A DNA stretch of 64,000 nucleotides from Alkalibacillus almallahensis (GCF_011761495.1 NZ_JAASRU010000001.1:1-64000); one strand, 5' to 3'. Shown: positions 1 to 8,261, counted from the first letter of the stretch. Notes: generated by a model not told the origin, from the letters alone. Program-made: numbers and translations.

Positions 1-134
1 AGTCTTATTGCATCATAAATATAAGGATATACAAGGCCAAATGGCATAAGTAAGGAGTGCTCTTAAGAGAGCACCCCAACATTTGACTTAGAACCTATTA
101 AATAAATAAGTGAACTTATTAAATAAATGAAGTG

Positions 135-170
135 AGTTTTGAAATAAATGAATGCATTTATTTCAAAACT
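135..170. repeat. AT-rich perfect inverted repeat at the 3' end of the BCCT gene
   Basis: A 16-bp perfect inverted repeat (135-150 with 155-170) with a 4-base loop overlaps the stop codon of the minus-strand transporter gene. It may act as a transcript end or 3' stabilising hairpin, but it is AT-rich and no clear T tract follows it. The motif AAATAAATGA recurs just before it, near 108-130. A smaller 7-bp inverted repeat lies at 57-74, also without a T tract. No gene is seen in 1-168. Confidence 0.5.
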
Positions 171-1704
171 ATTTATATTTGCGGCGTTTGAGGTCGTGTT
201 GTTTTGCTTCTTCCCGAAAGGCTTTGACAATAGAGAATATAATCATTATGAGTATAAACACAAACGGGAAGGCGGCAATGATTGAAGCGGTTTGTAAAGC
301 ACCTAACCCACCTTGCCACAATAAAACGGCAGCTGTTGCCGATTGAACAACCCCCCAAGCAAGTTTTACTTTCAAATCAGGATTAAGATCGCCACCAGTC
401 GTTTGCATACCTAATACGAAAGTAGCTGAATCGGCAGATGTGATAAAGAATGTGCTAATTAATAAGATTGTCAGTAATGTGGTGACAAGTTGTAAGGGAT
501 AGTTTTCTAAGACTGTGAATAGAGCTCCTTCTTCACCTACATTATTTATGACTGTTTGTATGTCCATCCCGTGATGGTATTCGAGGGAGATTGCTGAACC
601 GCCGAAAGCTGAAAACCAAAGTGCACCAAAAATCGTCGGAACTAAAAGAACACCAATGATAAATTCACGAACGGTTCTTCCTCGTGAAACACGTGCGATA
701 AACATACCAACAAAGGGAGCCCAAGCAATCCACCATGCCCAATAGAATATTGTCCAGCTTTCAAGCCATCCTGTATCATCTGGACTAAATGGCGTTGTAC
801 GAAAACTCATAAACGGTAAATTTTGAACATAACTACCAAGGGTGGTCGTGAAATAGTTCATAATGAAGTTGGTCGGTCCGGCAAATAACATAAATAAGAA
901 TAGCAAAAACATTAGCACGATATTCGTCGTACTCAAATATTTAATACCACGGTCTAAACCTGTCAAAGCAGATAGCATAAATAAAATAGTTACGACACCA
1001 ATAATAATTAATTGCAAAGTGACAGTGTTAGATAAATTTTCATTAACGAAGCCTAGGCCACTGCTGATTTGTTGAGCACCGAGCCCAAGTGATGTCGCTA
1101 CCCCGAAGACAGTGGCAAACACGGCAATCGTGTTAACGATCGTACCTGAACTGCCATCCATTCGGTCGCCAAATAATGGTTTCAGTGTACTACTAATTAG
1201 TCCAGGATAATCTTTACGGAACTGAAAATAGGCTAAAGCTAAAGCTAAAATCGCGTAAATTCCCCAAGGGTGTAGACCCCAATGAAAGAAACTATAACGC
1301 ATAGCAACGCGTCCAGCTTCGCCATCACCACTAACATCATACGGAGGTGCGTTAAAATGCGAAATAGGTTCAGCGGCCCCCCAAAATATCAAACCAATCC
1401 CCATACCAGCGCTAAATAACATACCGAACCAAGTTAAGTAATTGTATTCAGGTTCATCATCTTCTTTACCTAAGACAATGTTTCCGTATTTTGAGACGAT
1501 CAAATAAATAGCGAAAATTAAAAAGGCGGTGGCAGATAATAAATAAAACCAACCAAATTTAGAAACAAGGAAACTTTGCACATTATTTGTAACGGTATTG
1601 AGGTTCCAATTTGGCCAGGTTTCTTCAGGAATGACACCCCACGCAATAAATAATATGGCGATAACTAATGATATATAAAATACGCGTGTAACGGATTTCT
1701 TCAT
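169..1704 (-). CDS. BCCT family betaine/carnitine/choline transporter
   Basis: Sodium-coupled uptake of a quaternary-ammonium osmolyte such as glycine betaine across the cytoplasmic membrane. The 511-aa product has about 12 hydrophobic segments. It carries the glycine-rich GMGIGL motif, followed by FWGAAEP, and the Trp-rich stretch WAWWIAWAPFVGMFIARVSRGR that marks the BCCT substrate site and following loop. GMGIGL, rather than GMGVGL, is the form usual in sodium/betaine carriers. Length matches OpuD-type carriers. The start at 1704 is chosen because AGGAGG lies 7 bases before it; an open frame continues 15 codons further upstream without a good ribosome site. It is transcribed divergently from the deacetylase gene. 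Exact substrate is not decidable from sequence. Confidence 0.93.
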   Translation of the reverse strand: MKKSVTRVFYISLVIAILFIAWGVIPEETWPNWNLNTVTNNVQSFLVSKFGWFYLLSATAFLIFAIYLIVSKYGNIVLGKEDDEPEYNYLTWFGMLFSAGMGIGLIFWGAAEPISHFNAPPYDVSGDGEAGRVAMRYSFFHWGLHPWGIYAILALALAYFQFRKDYPGLISSTLKPLFGDRMDGSSGTIVNTIAVFATVFGVATSLGLGAQQISSGLGFVNENLSNTVTLQLIIIGVVTILFMLSALTGLDRGIKYLSTTNIVLMFLLFLFMLFAGPTNFIMNYFTTTLGSYVQNLPFMSFRTTPFSPDDTGWLESWTIFYWAWWIAWAPFVGMFIARVSRGRTVREFIIGVLLVPTIFGALWFSAFGGSAISLEYHHGMDIQTVINNVGEEGALFTVLENYPLQLVTTLLTILLISTFFITSADSATFVLGMQTTGGDLNPDLKVKLAWGVVQSATAAVLLWQGGLGALQTASIIAAFPFVFILIMIIFSIVKAFREEAKQHDLKRRKYK

Positions 1705-1850
1705 AAAACATCCTCCTATCTGAAAGTAAGACATCGTTAGTTTTAGCAAGTCATTCTAATCCATACATAAATCAGTCATAAATTAACCTATCCATTTTAG
1801 ATCAACGTAAGATATAATATAACTAGAGACGATCAAGAGGGGGAACAGAA

Positions 1851-2765
1851 TTGAAAAAATGGATCATATTTTTTGTGTGCATTTTAGCATTAGTTGGGTG
1901 TGGAAGTGAAACTGAAAACGAAGAATCGAGTGAAGAAACTAATAATCAAGAAGAGCAATCAAATGAACAAGTAGACGAAGAAAAGAAAGAAACAGAAGAT
2001 CAATCAAATGAGGAAACAACTGAACCAAGTGAAAATGAAGCTCAAGCAAAAAATGATGAAGAACAAGATCAAGTGGAAGACGATAACGAGAACTCTACTT
2101 CTGGTAATAATGATGAAGAAGTTCAAAAGCCTTTATATGAAATGAATGATGTATGGTCATTTAAACCAATTAATGACGCACCTTCAGAAGTTGTTTTACT
2201 TACGATTGATGATGGGCCTGATGGTCAATTCCTTGAAATGGCCAAAACATTGAATGAACTAGATGCATCAGCGATATTTTTTGTGAACGGCATTTTTATG
2301 GAAGATGAAGAAAGCCAAGAAATTGTTAGACAAATACATGAGATGGGTTTTTCGATTGGCAACCATACATATAGTCATCAAAATCTGAGTGAAATTAGTC
2401 AATCAGAGCAGCGTGAGGAAATCTTGTCTCTTAACCAACTGATTAAGGAAGTGACAGGTGAAAAACCAGAGTTTTTCCGAGCTCCACATGGCGTTAACAC
2501 TGATTTTGCTAAGCAATTGGTAGAAGAGGAAGGCATGTTGTTAATGAATTGGTCGTATGGCTATGATTTTAAGCAGGATTACATGGAGAAAGATGCGATT
2601 GCAGACATCATGGTTAATACAAACTTATTATCAGACGGAGCAAACTTATTGATGCATGATCGTGAATGGACAAATGCAGCTTTGAAAGATATTGTTCAAG
2701 GCTTGCGCGACAAAGGATATGACATGCTTAACCCTGATACTATATTGTTACCGACAGATAAATAA
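1851..2765 (+). CDS. NodB-type polysaccharide deacetylase lipoprotein
   Basis: Predicted extracellular carbohydrate esterase family 4 enzyme that removes acetyl groups from peptidoglycan or another surface glycan. A lipoprotein signal ends at LVGC with the lipidated Cys at residue 17. Residues about 20-90 form a linker of almost only Glu, Gln, Asn, Ser and Lys. The NodB domain follows with its usual motifs: TIDDGP (metal and catalytic Asp pair), HTYSH (metal-binding His), FRAPHG and LLMHD. All catalytic positions are intact. The start is TTG, preceded by GAGGGGG. A TATAAT lies at 1813-1818, with no good -35. It is a single gene closed by a terminator. The acidic linker suits an external protein in a salt-adapted cell. 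The natural substrate is unknown. Confidence 0.9.
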   Translation: MKKWIIFFVCILALVGCGSETENEESSEETNNQEEQSNEQVDEEKKETEDQSNEETTEPSENEAQAKNDEEQDQVEDDNENSTSGNNDEEVQKPLYEMNDVWSFKPINDAPSEVVLLTIDDGPDGQFLEMAKTLNELDASAIFFVNGIFMEDEESQEIVRQIHEMGFSIGNHTYSHQNLSEISQSEQREEILSLNQLIKEVTGEKPEFFRAPHGVNTDFAKQLVEEEGMLLMNWSYGYDFKQDYMEKDAIADIMVNTNLLSDGANLLMHDREWTNAALKDIVQGLRDKGYDMLNPDTILLPTDK

Positions 2766-2770
2766 GAAAC

Positions 2771-2800
2771 AAAAAAACTTGGTGGTCACCAAGTTTTTTT
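2771..2800 (+). terminator. Intrinsic terminator after the deacetylase gene
   Basis: Hairpin CTTGGTG/CACCAAG flanked by A7 and followed by T7. Confidence 0.92.
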
Positions 2801-2904
2801 GTTAAAGTTGTTGAATTAGGATTTCCTATATGAATTGTAGAAGATTTTTGATAAATATCATCCAATCACTTTTTTCAAACGTACTCTTAATGAATCCTTA
2901 TAAA

Positions 2905-2933
2905 TTGTGAAAGGCTGATCTCTTAATTATAAT
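2905..2933 (+). promoter_or_regulatory. Sigma-A type promoter of the ECF sigma operon
   Basis: TTGTGA at 2905-2910 and TATAAT at 2928-2933 with a 17-base spacer, about 35 bases before the sigma gene. I saw no clear ECF-type autoregulatory promoter in addition. Confidence 0.7.
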
Positions 2934-2968
2934 AGTAATAACTAACTTAGCATAAAAAGGAGACTCAT

Positions 2969-3535
2969 ATGAGCGATCGGGATTTGGAATTATATGATGC
3001 AATCCAACGGGGCGACAAACATGCGCTCGAAGAATTGTACGAGAAGTATGAAAAGCTCCTGTATTCGTTTGCTTTTAAGATGACGAAGAATAACGAACTG
3101 TCTGAAGAAGTCGTGCAGGAAGTATTTATTAAGATCTGGACTAAGAAGGGGATTTACCAAAAAAAGAAAGGAAAGTTCTCTTCATGGATTCTGACAGTAG
3201 CAAGAAATACCGCAATCGATATCATGAGAAAAAAGAAAGTTCAAACCTACACGTTAGAAGAAAGAGATTCGCTGTATAGTGAAGAACCTTTAACAGAAGA
3301 GCTGTTCGAGTGGAAAGAGGATGCTGAAAGGGTTCGAGAGGCTATGCGTAAATTGAATACAAATCAATTAGAAGTTATCCATTTGTTCTACTTTGATGCA
3401 ATGTCACAACAAAAAATATCTGAAAGACTAGATATTCCGCTTGGGACAGTCAAAGGAAGGATACGACTGGCATTAAATCATCTAAAGAAACATCTGACGA
3501 CAATTGATGAAAAGGGGGGATCGCGTGATGAATAA
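2969..3535 (+). CDS. ECF-subfamily RNA polymerase sigma factor
   Basis: Alternative sigma factor of 188 aa. Region 2 (about residues 22-90) includes SEEVVQEVFIKIW and the FSSWILTVARNTAIDIMRKKK stretch that contacts the -10 element. Region 4 (about 127-175) is a helix-turn-helix with QKISERLDIPLGTVKGR. Regions 1 and 3 are absent, as expected for the ECF class. The stop overlaps the start of an RskA-type anti-sigma gene by 8 bases, so the two are translationally coupled and form a regulatory pair. The pair type (HxxxCxxC cytosolic domain, one membrane helix, RskA domain outside) suggests control by an envelope signal, which I infer. Its regulon may include the surface protein gene just downstream. 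Confidence 0.93.
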   Translation: MSDRDLELYDAIQRGDKHALEELYEKYEKLLYSFAFKMTKNNELSEEVVQEVFIKIWTKKGIYQKKKGKFSSWILTVARNTAIDIMRKKKVQTYTLEERDSLYSEEPLTEELFEWKEDAERVREAMRKLNTNQLEVIHLFYFDAMSQQKISERLDIPLGTVKGRIRLALNHLKKHLTTIDEKGGSRDE

Positions 3536-4322
3536 CGAAAAATGTAATTGGTTGATTGATTATTTTAACGGGGAGTTATCAATAAAAGAGAAGGAAGAAT
3601 TTGAAGAACATCTAAAGGACTGTTTGGAATGCCAACAGGAATTAGCTGAATTAAACACATTACACGAAGATCTCCCTTTTGCTTCCGAGCCTGTTAAACC
3701 TCCTGAAGGTATGAAGGACCGTGTGCTTGGGAATGTTTTCGCAAATAATGAAACGAACTCAAGTAATGAATCAGAAACTGTAGAAGGAAAAGAGGAGAAA
3801 GAAGCAGAGAGAAATGTTCCATTTATTCATAAAAATGACTCAAAAAGAAGGGTTCAGAAAAAGCAAGGTTCATTTTATACCATTGCAGCAATTTTATTTC
3901 TATCACTTGTAGGAAATATATATCTTCTCATGGAGATGAATGAAACTGCCGATACTCCTGTCGAAGAATCTGAAAATCAAACAGACCAACTCATTCAATC
4001 CGTGGCCCTAGATGCAACTGAAGTAATGGACGCGACCGGTCAGGCATCGATTTTGGAAAACGAAGAAGGTCGGACATTATTAGTGCAAGCTGATAATTTA
4101 GAGGAAGTGTCTGGAGAGGAAGCCTACCAAGTATGGTTATTAGAAGATGAACAGCCTTACAGGGCTGGTACCTTCGTTCCTAGTGAAAATGGTAGCGGAG
4201 CTGTTTCCTTTAATTTAGATAGCTTAGAAGATGTAAACTGGGATACCGTTGCCATCACGCTTGAGCCAACCCCTAACAGTGAAGTTCCTCAAGGGGATAT
4301 CTTATTAGCTGCTGGTTTATAA
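3528..4322 (+). CDS. RskA-type membrane anti-sigma factor with zinc-finger N-terminus
   Basis: Partner and inhibitor of the upstream ECF sigma factor. From the ATG at 3528 the product is 264 aa. Residues 1-45 hold a ZAS-type zinc motif, His28-x3-Cys32-x2-Cys35. A Glu-rich, positively ending linker leads to one transmembrane helix at about 113-136. Residues about 165-264 match the extracellular anti-sigma-K (RskA) fold, with the typical QVWLLEDEQPYRAGTF and the ending LEPTPNSEVPQGDILLAAG. The start is set by GGGGGG 8 bases before; GTG at 3525 is an alternative. Release of sigma by regulated proteolysis is the family's known mode but is not shown here. Confidence 0.92.
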   Translation: MNNEKCNWLIDYFNGELSIKEKEEFEEHLKDCLECQQELAELNTLHEDLPFASEPVKPPEGMKDRVLGNVFANNETNSSNESETVEGKEEKEAERNVPFIHKNDSKRRVQKKQGSFYTIAAILFLSLVGNIYLLMEMNETADTPVEESENQTDQLIQSVALDATEVMDATGQASILENEEGRTLLVQADNLEEVSGEEAYQVWLLEDEQPYRAGTFVPSENGSGAVSFNLDSLEDVNWDTVAITLEPTPNSEVPQGDILLAAGL

Positions 4323-4333
4323 ATAGCACCATT

Positions 4334-4399
4334 AACATTTGTCTGTGTGATATTGCTTCTTAACTATTGAAGTGATATGGCATGAGGCAAATGTTTTTT
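4334..4399 (+). terminator. Probable terminator after the anti-sigma gene
   Basis: AACATTTG (4334) pairs with CAAATGTT, followed by T6, across a long imperfect stem with G-U pairs. Confidence 0.6.
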
Positions 4400-4523
4400 A
4401 TATGACAAAGTGCATGTCACATAATTATTTCAACAAAAATTTCAAAATAATTTATAATAGAAGTGATCCAAATCATCAACCTCCACGTATGCTCAGTGAA
4501 ATCAATAAAAAGGAGAGTGGAGA

Positions 4524-5873
4524 ATGATGAATTGGAAAAGAGGATTAATGGTTGTACCTTTGGCGGTATCACTGGTAATTCCAGGGACGATGACGGTGAA
4601 CGCAGATGATCACGACAGTCAGAAAATGGAGCCTACAGTACAGAATGAAGCAATTGACCTTCGAGCGACATTAGATCATTACTTAAGTGAACATGCGTTC
4701 TTAGCCGTTGAAGCTATGCGTAAAGGTGCAGATGGTGCAGAAGATTACGATGCTATCGTAGCAGCGCTTAACGAGAACACAGAAGATTTAACTGGAGCAA
4801 TTGAATCGGTATATGGTGAAGATGCTGGTCAACAGTTTAACCAAATGTGGTCAGATCACATTGGATTCTTCGTTGATTATGTCATGGCTACTGCCGAAGA
4901 GGATGAAGAAGGAAAGCAAGCAGCACTTGATGAACTTGCTCAGTATAAGAATGAATTTTCCGAGTTTCTAGAAACAGCGACGGGAGAACGTTTAGAAGCT
5001 GAATCGCTAGCAGAAGGGTTGCAAATGCACGTAAACCAGTTGATCGGAGCCTTTGATGCATATGTGGCTGGCGATTACGAAACAGCATATGAGTATGAGC
5101 GTGAAGCTATTGGTCATATGTATATGGTAAGTAAAGGTTTATCAACAGCGATTGCTGATCAGTTCCCAGATAAGTTTAATGAAATGTCACCAGCAACTGC
5201 AGCGGCAGACCTTCGTTCAGACTTAAATAATCTTTTATCTGAGCATGCTGGACTAGCTGTAATGACAATGCAAAATGGAATTGACGGTTCAGAAGATTTT
5301 GATGCATCTGCAGCAGCACTTAGCAATAACACAGATGACTTGGCAGCGGCGATTTCATCAATATATGGTGAAGAAGCAGGACAGAAGTTTAAAGAAATGT
5401 GGGCGGCACACATCGGTAACTTTGTTGAATACGTTCAAGCAACAGGAGCCGAGGATGAAGAAGCGAAACAAGCAGCACTAGATGCACTTGATCAGTACCG
5501 AACAGACTTTTCAACTTTCCTTGAAAATGCAACAGATGAACGCCTAGAATCTGACGCATTGGCTGAAGGACTTCAAATGCATGTGAATCAATTAATAGGT
5601 GCATTTGATAACTATGTGGCAGGTGATTATGAAATGGCATATGATAACACGCGTGAAGCATACGCACATATGTTCAATCCCGCTGAAGGTCTATCAACAG
5701 CATTTGTTGATCAGTTCCCAGATAAATTCCAAGAAAAATCACCATCAGAAATGCCAAAAACAGGTCTAGCACCCGCAGATGAAGGCATGTCAACCTTTGG
5801 AATAACTGCACTAATTGGAATTCTTGCAGCAATTGTAGCCACAGGATTCTATATTAGAAGATCCGAACAATAA
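4524..5873 (+). CDS. Secreted two-repeat helical protein with LPXTG-like cell-wall anchor
   Basis: No named function recognised. The 449-aa product starts with a signal peptide (cleavage probably after VNA, residue 27). It has two copies of a roughly 180-residue, all-helical domain, beginning at residues 45 and 229. Each copy keeps four His positions in the same contexts: SEHA, HIG, LQMHVNQLIGAF and HM, apparently one per helix, which suggests a metal- or heme-binding bundle. This is inference. The C-terminus is a sortase-type signal: MPKTG at 410-414, a hydrophobic helix and the tail RRSEQ. A sortase gene lies next door in convergent orientation. AGGAG is 8 bases before the ATG (a second ATG follows directly). 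A TATAAT at 4453-4458 may be its -10 element, with a weak -35. Confidence 0.88.
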   Translation: MMNWKRGLMVVPLAVSLVIPGTMTVNADDHDSQKMEPTVQNEAIDLRATLDHYLSEHAFLAVEAMRKGADGAEDYDAIVAALNENTEDLTGAIESVYGEDAGQQFNQMWSDHIGFFVDYVMATAEEDEEGKQAALDELAQYKNEFSEFLETATGERLEAESLAEGLQMHVNQLIGAFDAYVAGDYETAYEYEREAIGHMYMVSKGLSTAIADQFPDKFNEMSPATAAADLRSDLNNLLSEHAGLAVMTMQNGIDGSEDFDASAAALSNNTDDLAAAISSIYGEEAGQKFKEMWAAHIGNFVEYVQATGAEDEEAKQAALDALDQYRTDFSTFLENATDERLESDALAEGLQMHVNQLIGAFDNYVAGDYEMAYDNTREAYAHMFNPAEGLSTAFVDQFPDKFQEKSPSEMPKTGLAPADEGMSTFGITALIGILAAIVATGFYIRRSEQ

Positions 5874-5889
5874 TTATACAATCAAAGTT

Positions 5890-5925
5890 AAAAGAACCGT
5901 CCATATTTAGGACGGTTCTTTTTTT
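5890..5925 (+). terminator. Intrinsic terminator after the surface protein gene
   Basis: Perfect 11-bp stem AAGAACCGTCC/GGACGGTTCTT with a 7-base loop and a T tract. Bases 5926-6107 show no gene. Confidence 0.93.
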
Positions 5926-6107
5926 GAGACAACTTTGATCTACTCACTATTAGTTCAATAATTTAAGAATCATTTCAAGATCCATTCTAAAGCCTGTGGA
6001 ATCTTATCAATTTCTAATGCTGTTTATTAATCCGATACTTTATATAATAAAACTCTAATATAAACTGCATTCAGAGCCATAAAAAGTCTAAGACCTAATA
6101 CATAAAG

Positions 6108-6136
6108 AAGGCAATCGCATTCGGTGCGATTGCCTT
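6108..6136 (-). terminator. Terminator of the sortase gene
   Basis: Perfect 12-bp stem AAGGCAATCGCA/TGCGATTGCCTT just downstream of the minus-strand stop codon. The T tract on the minus strand is weak. Confidence 0.7.
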
Positions 6137-6140
6137 GCTT

Positions 6141-6848
6141 TTATTTTTTCAATTCTGTATAGACTACTAACCGTTCTTCCCGGCCATTAAATTCGTGATC
6201 GAATTCACCTTCACAAGTAATCAAGTTGAGAAGACTACGATGGGAATAACCGAAAATTTCTTTTACTGGTGAGTCTTTTCTAGGGTAAACTTCTTTTTTA
6301 AAAACTTCAAAAGTAAGTTCTTTGCCATGTTTATCAGTTATGATTACTTCATCACCAGATTCTAGTTTGTGCAGATCATAGAAGACTGCAGGATTGACTG
6401 TATCGTCTACATGTCCAGCAATAACTGAGTTGCCGCGTGCACCAGGTTTGGTACCCGGTTCGTACCAGGCAACATTTTCAAGTCCATCCGGTACATCCAT
6501 TTGACCATTATCTAGTAGTCCAACATGCTCGATTTTGGTGTCTACACCAATAGCGGGAACTTTTATGCGTGTAGGTGTAATACCATTTCGTTCATCCTTT
6601 ATGATATCACTACTTGAAAATGAATTTTCGTTTTGCATATGATCTGAAGTTTGAATCTTGCTTTTTGTATTACGTTTCTCGATTTCATCATTTGAAGATG
6701 TTTTATCTTGCTTTTCTTCTGATTCTTCAAAAGCACTTTCTGAATCAGTGGAATTATTTGAACTCATCTGGTTCTGTGTAGAACTCGCACAACCAATTAA
6801 AAAAATAAGAAAAAATAAAACACAGATTAAACTTATTATGGGCTTCAT
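6141..6848 (-). CDS. Class F sortase with a lipoprotein signal
   Basis: Transpeptidase that cuts an LPXTG-like sorting signal and joins the protein to the cell wall. The sortase domain covers about residues 90-235. It shows the catalytic His in VIAGHVDD, the catalytic Cys in LITCEGEFD, and an Arg in REERLVVYTEL near the C-terminus. The short N-terminus ends in LIGC, a lipobox with Cys at residue 20, so the enzyme is probably a membrane-anchored lipoprotein rather than having the usual uncleaved helix. A Ser/Glu/Asn/Lys-rich linker follows. Its likely substrate is the adjacent MPKTG protein (inference from position). GGGGGAG lies 11 bases before the ATG. Confidence 0.9.
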   Translation of the reverse strand: MKPIISLICVLFFLIFLIGCASSTQNQMSSNNSTDSESAFEESEEKQDKTSSNDEIEKRNTKSKIQTSDHMQNENSFSSSDIIKDERNGITPTRIKVPAIGVDTKIEHVGLLDNGQMDVPDGLENVAWYEPGTKPGARGNSVIAGHVDDTVNPAVFYDLHKLESGDEVIITDKHGKELTFEVFKKEVYPRKDSPVKEIFGYSHRSLLNLITCEGEFDHEFNGREERLVVYTELKK

Positions 6849-6906
6849 TTAATTTACACTCCCCCTTTTTAGATTTATTTAGCATACGATTAAATTAATC
6901 ACTTGG

Positions 6907-6936
6907 ATCATAGAATTAACTAATTGTATAAATCAA
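6907..6936 (-). promoter_or_regulatory. Probable sigma-A promoter of the sortase gene
   Basis: On the minus strand TTGATT (6936-6931) and TATGAT (6912-6907) with an 18-base spacer. Confidence 0.55.
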
Positions 6937-7003
6937 AATGTTGCTATATCACATTTCTTAAGGAAACAGAAACAATTTTTTTGCAGATAATTATTATAAC
7001 CTG

Positions 7004-7032
7004 TTGCAAAAATTAGTATGACATAATATACT
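7004..7032 (+). promoter_or_regulatory. Promoter of the SR1-like RNA with a CcpN-like box
   Basis: TTGCAA (7004-7009) and TATACT (7027-7032) with a 17-base spacer. TATGACATAAT at 7017-7027 fits 10 of 11 positions of the CcpN operator consensus as I remember it (TRTGHYATAYW). It overlaps the promoter, as expected for glycolytic repression of SR1. Confidence 0.65.
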
Positions 7033-7079
7033 GTTATTAACCTAAAATTATATCATTTTCTGATAAAGGAGCGATGGTC

Positions 7080-7184
7080 ATGGGCACAATTGTTTGTAAA
7101 GAGTGTCAACGTGTTATTGATCACTTTGAAGTTGAAAAAGTGACAGTAATTTATAGTAGTCAGTGTTCTTGTCATAAACACTAG
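7080..7184 (+). CDS. SR1P-family GapA-binding peptide
   Basis: A 34-residue peptide preceded by AAAGGAG at 7066-7071. It begins MGTIVCKECQ, keeps Ile13 and the FExEKVTxxY stretch, and ends in a Cys-rich tail. This agrees closely with B. subtilis SR1P, which binds glyceraldehyde-3-phosphate dehydrogenase GapA and promotes its interaction with RNase J1. The pair of N-terminal Cys (CxxC) plus the C-terminal CxC could bind a metal, which is inference. Slightly shorter than the 39-residue B. subtilis peptide. Confidence 0.88.
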   Translation: MGTIVCKECQRVIDHFEVEKVTVIYSSQCSCHKH

Positions 7185-7212
7185 TTTGAAATCGCTTTCA
7201 GTATCAAAGTTT

Positions 7213-7243
7213 TAGCACACGGTATAGGCCGTGTGCTTTTTTC
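7213..7243 (+). terminator. Terminator of the SR1-like RNA
   Basis: GCACACGG/CCGTGTGC stem with a 6-base loop, followed by T6. Confidence 0.92.
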
Positions 7244-7288
7244 AATTCGAAGGGAAAATGCTATACTAATTAAAAAGGAGGGGACGCA

Positions 7289-8248
7289 ATGGGTTTAAAC
7301 ACAAGAGTAACAGAATTATTAAACATTGAGTGGCCTATCATCCAAGGAGGTTTAGCTCATTTAGCTTATGCTGATTTGGCTGCTGCTGTTTCAAATGCTG
7401 GCGGACTTGGTCAAATAACAGCTATGAGTTTACCTGACGAAAACGCTTTACGCCAGGAAGTACATAAATTGAAACAAAAAACAGATCGCCCATTTGGTGT
7501 AAACTTCGCCATTGGGCAAGGGCATCGAGAGTTTAGTCACATGGTGCAAGTAGCGATTGATGAAAAGGTTCCAGCAATCTCAGTAACAGGTGGCAATCCT
7601 AAGCCTGTTTTAGATCAAGTTGAAGGCACAGGTATCAAAACGCTCGTATTAGTAGCTGCCAAACGCCAAGCAGAAAAAGCTGCTGAACTGGGGGCAGATG
7701 CAGTGATGGTTGTAGGTCAAGAAGGAGGCGGTCATATTGGTCGTGATGACCTCGGAACCTTTGTCTTAACTCCTGAAGTTGCTGATGTTGTTGATATTCC
7801 AGTTATTGCATCAGGTGGCATTAGTGATGGACGTGGATTAATGGCTGCTTTAGCATTAGGTGCAGAAGGGATTGAAATGGGGACACGGTTTATCGCGACA
7901 CAAGAGTGTGTTCAAGCGCATGAACAATATAAGCAGGATCTCGTTAATGCTGATGCACAATCAACTGTTGTGATTAAATCATCTCTAGGTCAACCTGCGC
8001 GAGCCTTAAAAAATAATTGGACAGATGAAATTCTGTCGTTAGAAGCAAAAGAAGCAGGATATGAAGGACTAAAAGATTATATTAGTGGTCAAGCTAATAA
8101 ACGTTATATTTATGATGGGCTCGAAGCTCAAGGTTTTGGTTGGGCCGGTCAAGTTGCTATGCGAATTCAGGATATACCGACAGTAGAAGAATTATTTAGC
8201 GCTATTCAATCAGACGTGGCACGTATTCAAAAACAATGGCAAATGTAA
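7289..8248 (+). CDS. Nitronate monooxygenase / FabK-like FMN oxidoreductase
   Basis: TIM-barrel flavoprotein of the 2-nitropropane dioxygenase family, 319 aa. Seen are the N-terminal WPIIQGGLAHLA, the substrate and flavin loop GQEGGGHIGRDD with the family's active His, and the phosphate-binding IASGGISDGRG followed by GAEGIEMGTRF. Members oxidise alkyl nitronates (detoxification) or, as FabK, reduce enoyl-ACP. The sequence alone does not separate these; an isolated gene away from fatty-acid genes favours nitronate oxidation. AAGGAGGGG precedes the ATG. It probably forms an operon with yktA, 13 bases downstream. Confidence 0.9.
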   Translation: MGLNTRVTELLNIEWPIIQGGLAHLAYADLAAAVSNAGGLGQITAMSLPDENALRQEVHKLKQKTDRPFGVNFAIGQGHREFSHMVQVAIDEKVPAISVTGGNPKPVLDQVEGTGIKTLVLVAAKRQAEKAAELGADAVMVVGQEGGGHIGRDDLGTFVLTPEVADVVDIPVIASGGISDGRGLMAALALGAEGIEMGTRFIATQECVQAHEQYKQDLVNADAQSTVVIKSSLGQPARALKNNWTDEILSLEAKEAGYEGLKDYISGQANKRYIYDGLEAQGFGWAGQVAMRIQDIPTVEELFSAIQSDVARIQKQWQM

Positions 8249-8261
8249 GAGGTGACAGAAT

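Larger units (their letters stand above)
7039..7243 (+). ncRNA. SR1-like dual-function small RNA
   Basis: Counting from the promoter's predicted start (about 7039) to the end of the terminator gives about 204 nt, close to the 205 nt known for B. subtilis SR1. The RNA contains the SR1P reading frame and ends in a strong hairpin. In B. subtilis SR1 base-pairs with ahrC mRNA to lower its translation, and its peptide binds GapA. Base-pairing here was not checked because the target is not in the window. Exact ends are estimated. Confidence 0.75.
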
